Positions 6,111 to 10,306 of a stretch of 10,306 nucleotides of DNA are shown one piece after another. This DNA is from RGIG4608 sp045651165 (GTDB taxonomy: Bacteria > Bacillota > Clostridia > Oscillospirales > CAG-272). The stretch covers positions 1-10,306 of the forward strand of contig JAZRRX010000062.1 in assembly GCA_045651165.1 (NCBI GenBank), in the 5' to 3' direction. A program made the translations under genes and the position numbers. The first letter of the stretch is position 1. The number at the start of each line of letters is the position of its first letter. Below the pieces are notes generated by a model. The model saw only the letters and a program-made list of their open reading frames with translations. It ran no database searches and was not told the origin of the DNA.

Positions 6111-6644
6111 ATGCGTAAAGAGAATACTAAAAAATACAGAATTAATGTAGTGGATATTCTTGTTATTTTGCTCGCTTTGATTTGTATAGGTACTATCGTT
6201 TCAAGAGCAATAAATACTAATGCGGCAAAAGAATATTATGACTTAAAAGAGTATCGTTTGTATTTTCAGATAGATGATATCAAAAGCTCATCATATGACT
6301 GTTTTGAAGGACATTTAGGTGAGACGGTTAGAGTAAAAGGTAGCGATATAATTTTGGGTAATTTGGGCGCGGAATTTTCGCGCGGAGTGGCAATTCACAC
6401 ATATACTGAAAACAAGGATGGTAATATAACTGAAACACAATATTATCATCCCGAGCCACAGGATAGCAATCAAAATCCTGAGGAGAGATGTTCTATTAGT
6501 GGCTATATAATCGTTCGTGGTAAAATGAAAAACAATGGATTTTGGCTTTATGACGAAATTAAACTTTCTCCCGAACAGGTACTTGAAATAATTACTGAAC
6601 ACATTGAAACCTCAATCAGAATCACAAGTATTGTTGAAAAATAG
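6111..6644 (+). CDS. DUF4330-like single-span membrane protein (second, divergent paralogue)
   Basis: A 177-residue protein built like the preceding one: basic N-terminus, YRINVVDILVILLALICIG with one helix at about 14-33, and an extracytoplasmic domain. The (K/Y)-x-(L/I)-N-(I/V)-V-D entry motif is shared, but the rest is strongly diverged: residues 95-125 are a polar, Asn/Glu/Tyr-rich loop, and the end (SPEQVLEIITEHIETSIRIT) keeps only the rhythm of the family ending. ATG 6111 follows AGGAGG at 6099-6104 by six bases. It is the last gene of the run. No convincing GC-rich terminator follows, only AT-only imperfect hairpins. Its function is unknown, and a partnership with the ligase-like protein is an inference from position. 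Confidence 0.68.
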   Translation: MRKENTKKYRINVVDILVILLALICIGTIVSRAINTNAAKEYYDLKEYRLYFQIDDIKSSSYDCFEGHLGETVRVKGSDIILGNLGAEFSRGVAIHTYTENKDGNITETQYYHPEPQDSNQNPEERCSISGYIIVRGKMKNNGFWLYDEIKLSPEQVLEIITEHIETSIRITSIVEK

Positions 6645-6739
6645 GACAAAAAATTTAATTTTTGTTAAAAAATGTGCAATATTATTAAAAAAATAATAAT
6701 TTTCGCCAAAAGTTTATGCAATCATACAAATACTTTTTC

Positions 6740-6768
6740 TTGATTTTATCTGCTTATTTTGTTATACT
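6740..6768 (+). promoter_or_regulatory. Predicted promoter for the HPr gene
   Basis: -35 TTGATT is at 6740-6745 and -10 TATACT at 6763-6768, with a 17-base spacer and a TGN extension (TGT at 6760-6762). A second overlapping TATACT is at 6768-6773. The leader to the HPr start is about 60 bases. No catabolite-repression operator is evident. Confidence 0.75.
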
Positions 6769-6834
6769 ATACTTAAGAAACTATGCAAATTTAAATTGCT
6801 TTATTTTTAGTAGAGTGAAATTAGGAGCGTTACT

Positions 6835-7107
6835 ATGATTACTAAAGAGGTAAAAATTTCAAATGCAATAGGACTTCATGCAAGACCTGCAACTTTCTTT
6901 ATCCAGAAAGCTAATATGTACAATAGTGCCATTTGGGTAGAGAAGGATGATCGCAAGGTAAATGCAAAAAGCCTCTTGGGCGTTCTTTCTTTGGGAATTG
7001 CTAAGGGAATGACAATCGTGCTTTCAGCCGAAGGTCAGGACGAGGAACTTGCTATTGAAGGGCTTACTGATCTTATTAACAGAGGATTTGAAGATCAGGC
7101 ATTCTAA
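6835..7107 (+). CDS. ptsH: HPr-family phosphocarrier protein
   Basis: HPr carries phosphate from PEP via enzyme I to sugar-specific PTS enzymes II; in Firmicutes, HPr kinase also phosphorylates Ser46 and this form works with CcpA in catabolite repression. The 90-residue protein has GLHARPA with catalytic His15 and Arg17, and the regulatory site KSLLGV with Ser46, both at canonical positions. His15 separates it from Crh, which lacks that residue. It has its own promoter, a ribosome binding site (AGGAG at 6823-6827) and a hairpin after the stop, so it looks like a single-gene unit. No enzyme I or other PTS gene is near. In Clostridia an HPr-like gene can also sit with whiA/yvcK, so a regulatory paralogue is possible and the ptsH symbol is tentative. 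Confidence 0.9.
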   Translation: MITKEVKISNAIGLHARPATFFIQKANMYNSAIWVEKDDRKVNAKSLLGVLSLGIAKGMTIVLSAEGQDEELAIEGLTDLINRGFEDQAF

Positions 7108-7130
7108 TTGCTTTTAAAATTCAAAATTTT

Positions 7131-7158
7131 GGCGAGGAGTTTTTCTCCTCGCCTCTTT
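7131..7158 (+). terminator. Hairpin terminator after the HPr gene
   Basis: GGCGAGGAG (7131-7139) and CTCCTCGCC (7145-7153) form a perfect 9-bp GC-rich stem with a TTTTT loop, followed by the short T-rich TCTTT. The weak T-run may let some transcripts read through into uvrC, for which I see no good separate promoter. Confidence 0.7.
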
Positions 7159-7197
7159 ACTCTTATGGAGTTAACATTATGAAAGGAGCGTGATTTT

Positions 7198-9042
7198 ATG
7201 TCAACTAAAGCCGAGTTGCTTACAAAAGCCAATGGTCTGCCCTTATGTCCCGGTGTGTATATTATGCGCGACCGTGCGGGCAAAATTATTTACGTTGGCA
7301 AGAGTGCAAAACTCAAAAATCGCGTTTCCGGGTATTTTCAAAACAGTGAAAAGGATTTAAAGACTGCCAAAATGGTGGCATCCGTCTTTGAATTTGACTA
7401 TATTTTATGCGACACCGAGATTGAGGCGTTATCACTTGAAAACGCGCTTATAAAACAACACAATCCTCGATACAACATTCGTTTGAAGGATTCAAAAACA
7501 TATCCATATATAAAAGTAACAAATGAAGAATATCCAAGAATTGTGTTCACAAGAACTCGTCTTGCCGACAAGGCGAGATATTTTGGGCCATATACGGGTG
7601 CTTCAGTTGTGTTTGGTATTATGTCGCTTTTAAATAAGACCTTGGGCATTCCAAATTGTAAATTGCGCTTTCCAAAGGATATCGGCAAGGGCAGGGAATG
7701 TCTTTATTACCAAATGAAACAATGCTGCGGAGTGTGTAAGGGGCACGTTACAAAGGAAGAATATAACGAGCTTATTTCTTGCGCTATTGATATTTTAAAG
7801 GGCAACACAAGGGATGCGATTTCGTCCCTTGAGGCGCAGATGTATGCCTATTCCGAGGCGGAGCAATATGAGGCGGCAATTAAGTGTCGCGACACGATAC
7901 GCGCGCTTGAAAAGATTAGAGAAAAGCAGAAAGTGGTTGATTCCCCCAATGCAGAATATGACGTAATTGCTCTTTATTCTGACGAGCTTTGCTCATCTCT
8001 TGCTATATATTCCATTCGAGAGGGCGTCTTGAATGGCAAGAATGAATACATCTTCGGTGCGGACAAGATACTTGATGAAGCATCAATAACTGCCTTTTTG
8101 GTTGATTACTATTCGCATTCGGATTCAATTCCCAAAAAGATTGTGTTTGACGGGTCGGTTAAGGTAGAAAAAGAGCTTATGGAAGCATTTTTGAGTGAAA
8201 AGTGCGCGCGTAAGGTTACTCTTTGGACACCTCAGCGTACCGAGGCTAAAAAGCTTTGCGAAATGGTTTATAATAACGCGCGTGAAAAGGCGCAGGCGTA
8301 TGTCAAAGAGTATGAAAAGGATAATTCAATCCTTTTCCGTCTTGCAGAGTTGTTAGAGTTAGAAACCATACCTCAAATAATTGAGGCTTATGATATTTCG
8401 AATATCGGAAGTGAGCACAAAACGGGTGGCATGGTTGTTTATGTTGACGGAAAGCCAAGAAAGAGTAGTTATCGTTCATTCAACATTAAAGATGTTGACG
8501 GAACTGACGACTACGCGTGCATGCGCGAAACCTTGCGACGCCGACTTTCACATCTTGGGCAGATGAACTCAATGGGAGAATATCCCGACCTTATTTTGCT
8601 TGACGGTGGCAAAACTCACGTTATAGCTGTGAGAGGTGTGCTCGATGAGATGGGACTTGACATTCCACTTTTTGGTATGGTCAAGGACGATTATCACAAA
8701 ACGCGTGCGCTTTGTACAGAAACTGAGGAGATAAGTATTGCGCGTGAGCAGGCAGTTTACGGACTCATTTTTAGAATTCAAGAGGAAGTTCATAGATATG
8801 CGATTTCTAAGATGACTAATGCAAAGTCCAAAACGATGAAGAAGTCATCTCTTGAAAAGATAAAGGGAATTGGAGCGTCAAAAGCAAAGTCGCTTTTGGC
8901 ACATTTTGGCGGCATTTCGGCAATCAAGGGTGCTACTTTTGATGAGCTTTGTGCCGTTAAAGGCATAACCAAAACTGATGCTCAAAACATTATAGATTAT
9001 TATAAAAACGGAGTTAAAATCTATGAGAATTATAACGGGTAA
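7198..9042 (+). CDS. uvrC: UvrABC system protein C (excinuclease subunit)
   Basis: UvrC makes both incisions in nucleotide excision repair after UvrA and UvrB locate the damage. At 614 residues it is full length. The GIY-YIG domain (about 15-95) has GVY at 19-21, YVG at 32-34, Arg42 and LENALIK with Glu81, and makes the 3' cut. Cys154, Cys168, Cys176 and Cys180 have the spacing of the E. coli iron-sulphur cluster ligands (C-x13-C-x7-C-x3-C, one gap slightly longer). A UVR motif lies at about 205-240. The RNase H-like domain for the 5' cut has Asp399, Asp438, Asp469 and His532. Helix-hairpin-helix motifs fill 551-603. ATG 7198 follows AAAGGAG by nine bases. rsmD begins inside its last 20 bases. 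Confidence 0.97.
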   Translation: MSTKAELLTKANGLPLCPGVYIMRDRAGKIIYVGKSAKLKNRVSGYFQNSEKDLKTAKMVASVFEFDYILCDTEIEALSLENALIKQHNPRYNIRLKDSKTYPYIKVTNEEYPRIVFTRTRLADKARYFGPYTGASVVFGIMSLLNKTLGIPNCKLRFPKDIGKGRECLYYQMKQCCGVCKGHVTKEEYNELISCAIDILKGNTRDAISSLEAQMYAYSEAEQYEAAIKCRDTIRALEKIREKQKVVDSPNAEYDVIALYSDELCSSLAIYSIREGVLNGKNEYIFGADKILDEASITAFLVDYYSHSDSIPKKIVFDGSVKVEKELMEAFLSEKCARKVTLWTPQRTEAKKLCEMVYNNAREKAQAYVKEYEKDNSILFRLAELLELETIPQIIEAYDISNIGSEHKTGGMVVYVDGKPRKSSYRSFNIKDVDGTDDYACMRETLRRRLSHLGQMNSMGEYPDLILLDGGKTHVIAVRGVLDEMGLDIPLFGMVKDDYHKTRALCTETEEISIAREQAVYGLIFRIQEEVHRYAISKMTNAKSKTMKKSSLEKIKGIGASKAKSLLAHFGGISAIKGATFDELCAVKGITKTDAQNIIDYYKNGVKIYENYNG

Positions 9043-9577
9043 GGCAAAGGGAATAAAGCTTTTTACACTTGAGGGTAACGATACTCGTCCCACAAGTGAG
9101 CGTTCAAAAGAGGCAATATTCTCAATGCTCCAATTTGATATTGGTGGCAGAGTTGTGCTCGACCTTTTCGCAGGCTCGGGACAAATGGGACTTGAGGCTC
9201 TTAGCCGAGGGGCTGCGCATGTCTATCTTGTGGATAGTGGCAAGGGTGCTTTCAATATTATAAAGAAGAATATCGAAAAGAGCCGTCTTGCCGATGGTTG
9301 TTCAGCACTTTGTGAGGATTTTATTACCTTTTTGAAAAAGCATAGTGATTTGGAAAGGTTTGATATCGTTTTTCTTGACCCACCATATGCCAGTGATATG
9401 ATAAATCAGGCACTTGATTTGCTTTTTGAAAGGGATTTGATTAAAGAAACGTCATCCATTGTGTGTGAAAGTGATAGATTTAACTTTTTGAATGATAAAA
9501 ATTCATCTCGATTTGAAACTATAAAAACTATGAAGCACGGAATTGCGCATATTTCTGTGCTAAAAATGAGGACTTAA
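9023..9577 (+). CDS. rsmD: 16S rRNA (guanine-966-N2)-methyltransferase RsmD
   Basis: RsmD methylates N2 of G966 of 16S rRNA in the assembled 30S particle. The 184-residue protein is a Rossmann-fold methyltransferase of normal length. It opens with RIITGKAKG, then TRPTSERSKEAIFSML at 21-36, the SAM-binding motif LDLFAGSGQMGLEA at 46-59, and the catalytic DPPY at 119-122, typical of amino-methylating enzymes. ATG 9023 is preceded nine bases earlier by GGAG (9010-9013) lying within uvrC. The 20-base overlap with uvrC and the one-base gap to coaD point to one co-translated unit. rsmD-coaD is a conserved pair in Firmicutes; direct overlap with uvrC is less usual. Confidence 0.95.
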   Translation: MRIITGKAKGIKLFTLEGNDTRPTSERSKEAIFSMLQFDIGGRVVLDLFAGSGQMGLEALSRGAAHVYLVDSGKGAFNIIKKNIEKSRLADGCSALCEDFITFLKKHSDLERFDIVFLDPPYASDMINQALDLLFERDLIKETSSIVCESDRFNFLNDKNSSRFETIKTMKHGIAHISVLKMRT

Positions 9578-9578
9578 T

Positions 9579-10052
9579 ATGAGAATTGCAGTTATTCCGG
9601 GCAGTTTTGACCCGATGACAATAGGACATATAAACATCATAGAGCGTGCATCAAAGCTTTTTGACAAAGTGTTTGTTGCTGTTATGATAAATGATACAAA
9701 AAACTACATGTTCACTCGTGAGCAGAGAACTGAAATAGCAAAATTATCTGTTTGCCACCTTGACAACGTTGAGGTAATATTCGATGATGGAATGTTATGG
9801 GAGCTTGCTTTGCGCCTTGACGCGTGTGCGATAGTTAAGGGTATTCGCGACTATAAGGACTATCAGTATGAATTTGAAATGGCGCAATACAATTATAAGA
9901 AAAACCCAAAAGCGCAGACAGTTTTCTTGCCCTGTGATGAGGGTGCAAGAGAGATAAGTTCCACAGCAGTTCGTGAGCGTCTATCACATGGTGAGGACAT
10001 TTCGGATATCATTTCGAAGAACGCGATAAGTTACATATATAGTTTGGATTAA
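9579..10052 (+). CDS. coaD: Phosphopantetheine adenylyltransferase (PPAT)
   Basis: PPAT catalyses the fourth step of CoA synthesis, joining ATP and 4'-phosphopantetheine to form dephospho-CoA. The 157-residue protein fits the bacterial hexameric family. It shows PGSFDPMTIGH at 7-17 with the T-x-G-H nucleotidyl-transfer motif (Thr14, His17), Lys41 near the usual catalytic lysine, KGIRDYKDYQYE at 87-98 with Arg90, and the C-terminal ATP-binding motif ISSTAVRE at 126-133. ATG 9579 follows the rsmD stop by one base and has GAGGA at 9568-9572. A strong terminator begins seven bases after its stop and closes the uvrC-rsmD-coaD run. Confidence 0.97.
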   Translation: MRIAVIPGSFDPMTIGHINIIERASKLFDKVFVAVMINDTKNYMFTREQRTEIAKLSVCHLDNVEVIFDDGMLWELALRLDACAIVKGIRDYKDYQYEFEMAQYNYKKNPKAQTVFLPCDEGAREISSTAVRERLSHGEDISDIISKNAISYIYSLD

Positions 10053-10058
10053 TTAAGA

Positions 10059-10090
10059 AGCCACCCGAAATTTCGGGTGGCTGTTCTTTT
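10059..10090 (+). terminator. Rho-independent terminator after coaD
   Basis: AGCCACCCGAAA (10059-10070) and TTTCGGGTGGCT (10071-10082) form a perfect 12-bp inverted repeat, followed by the T-rich GTTCTTTT. It starts seven bases after the coaD stop codon. Confidence 0.9.
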
Positions 10091-10094
10091 GGTG

Positions 10095-10123
10095 TTTCAA
10101 ATTTTGATTTATGGGGGAGATAG
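10095..10123 (+). repeat. Short dispersed repeat, copy 3
   Basis: TTTCAAATTTTGATTTAT (10095-10112) is an exact 18-base match to the minus strand of 427-444. The continuation through GGGGAGATAG makes 10099-10123 a 21/25 match to 116-140. It opens the structured non-coding region at the right end of the window, so this repeat borders palindromic DNA at both ends. Confidence 0.5.
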
Positions 10124-10142
10124 TTTTGATTAAAAGACGCTC

Positions 10143-10179
10143 AAGCCGCTGGGCTTCCGCTTTTGAAAAAAGCGGAGCA
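10143..10179. repeat. Two adjacent, mutually exclusive stem-loops
   Basis: AAGCC (10143-10147) pairs with GGCTT (10152-10156). TCCGCTTTT (10156-10164) pairs with AAAAGCGGA (10168-10176) across a GAA loop and can be extended by a flanking GC after a bulge. The first is small; the second is stable. They share base 10156. I see no T-run typical of a terminator after the second stem on the plus strand. Confidence 0.5.
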
Positions 10180-10219
10180 AAACAATCGCATTAGCTTATG
10201 GAGTATCTTCGTAAATTTT

Positions 10220-10243
10220 CGATAATTCACGAATGAATTATCG
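10220..10243. repeat. Perfect 10-bp stem-loop with a four-base loop
   Basis: CGATAATTCA (10220-10229) and TGAATTATCG (10234-10243) are perfect complements around the loop CGAA. No T-run follows on the plus strand. On the minus strand the stem is followed by AAAATTTACG, also not a terminator tail. It is probably part of a structured or repeated element rather than a gene end. Confidence 0.55.
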
Positions 10244-10248
10244 GTTTA

Positions 10249-10301
10249 GAAAGCATAATACCATCCTTACATACAAGTATGACGGATGGCATCATACTTT
10301 C
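10249..10301 (-). repeat. Long stem-loop that pairs fully only as minus-strand RNA
   Basis: Segments 10249-10266 and 10284-10301 are complementary at 15 of 18 positions. The three exceptions (10260/10290, 10257/10293 and 10254/10296) are A-C or C-A on the plus strand, but become U-G or G-U on the minus strand, giving 18 continuous pairs in minus-strand RNA. An inner stem CATA (10270-10273) with TATG (10278-10281) caps it. The element may continue past the window edge. It could be a structured RNA, the end of an insertion element, or a repeat. Confidence 0.5.
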
Positions 10302-10306
10302 AAAAC

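Noticed and set aside
6647..6697. AT-only inverted repeats after the second DUF4330-like gene as a terminator
   Set aside because: The stems have almost no GC pairs and short arms, so they would be too weak. I cannot support a terminator here.
7179..7193. Four-codon frame ATG AAA GGA GCG TGA upstream of uvrC as a leader peptide
   Set aside because: It merely overlaps the uvrC ribosome binding site and is too short to interpret.
10227..10304. Minus-strand frame open from the right edge and ending in a stop at 10227-10229
   Set aside because: About 25 codons, mostly consisting of the two arms of the 10249-10301 stem-loop. Repeat structure explains the sequence better than coding, though a gene end from beyond the window cannot be excluded.
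1..10306. CRISPR arrays, tRNA or rRNA genes, riboswitches and transposase genes
   Set aside because: I looked for regularly spaced direct repeats, cloverleaf or rRNA motifs, long conserved leaders and DDE or HUH motifs, and found none.

Overview
The window looks like chromosomal housekeeping DNA from an AT-rich Gram-positive bacterium, most likely an uncultured member of the Clostridia. Several things point that way: strong GGAGG-type ribosome binding sites, a TTG start, a TIGR04086-type small membrane protein beside yajC, an HPr protein with both His15 and the Firmicutes regulatory Ser46, and the rsmD-coaD pair. The assignment is an inference from gene content; no rRNA or tRNA gene is present to fix it.

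Layout. Positions 1-57 are the end of an upstream gene, closed by a terminator. Positions 92-463 hold no gene. They contain a nested palindromic, MITE-like element (167-386) flanked by copies of a short dispersed repeat. Next come tatD (+) and, convergent with it across a shared bidirectional terminator, a yajC to TIGR04086-type membrane protein unit on the minus strand. A divergent promoter region (about 2230-2345) separates yajC from a plus-strand run: rimM, trmD, a large O-antigen ligase/polymerase-like membrane protein, and two small single-span membrane proteins that look like DUF4330 paralogues. After a promoter-bearing AT-rich gap come an HPr-family gene with its own promoter and hairpin terminator, then uvrC, rsmD and coaD, tightly packed or overlapping and ending in a strong terminator. 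The last 216 bases carry no convincing gene. They hold several stem-loops, the last of which pairs fully only if read as minus-strand RNA.

How the genes work together. Most are independent core functions: tRNA and ribosome maturation (rimM, trmD, rsmD), nucleotide excision repair (uvrC), CoA synthesis (coaD), a nuclease (tatD), Sec-translocon support (yajC) and PTS signalling (HPr). The accessory part is the three-gene membrane module at 3636-6644. It is probably a cell-surface polysaccharide polymerase or ligase with two partner proteins of unknown role, translated in one run with rimM-trmD.

I found no CRISPR array, transposase, prophage gene, tRNA or rRNA. The features most worth a second look are the interrupted palindromic element near the left end, the structured repeat-like region at the right end that shares a short word with it, and the ligase/DUF4330 module.
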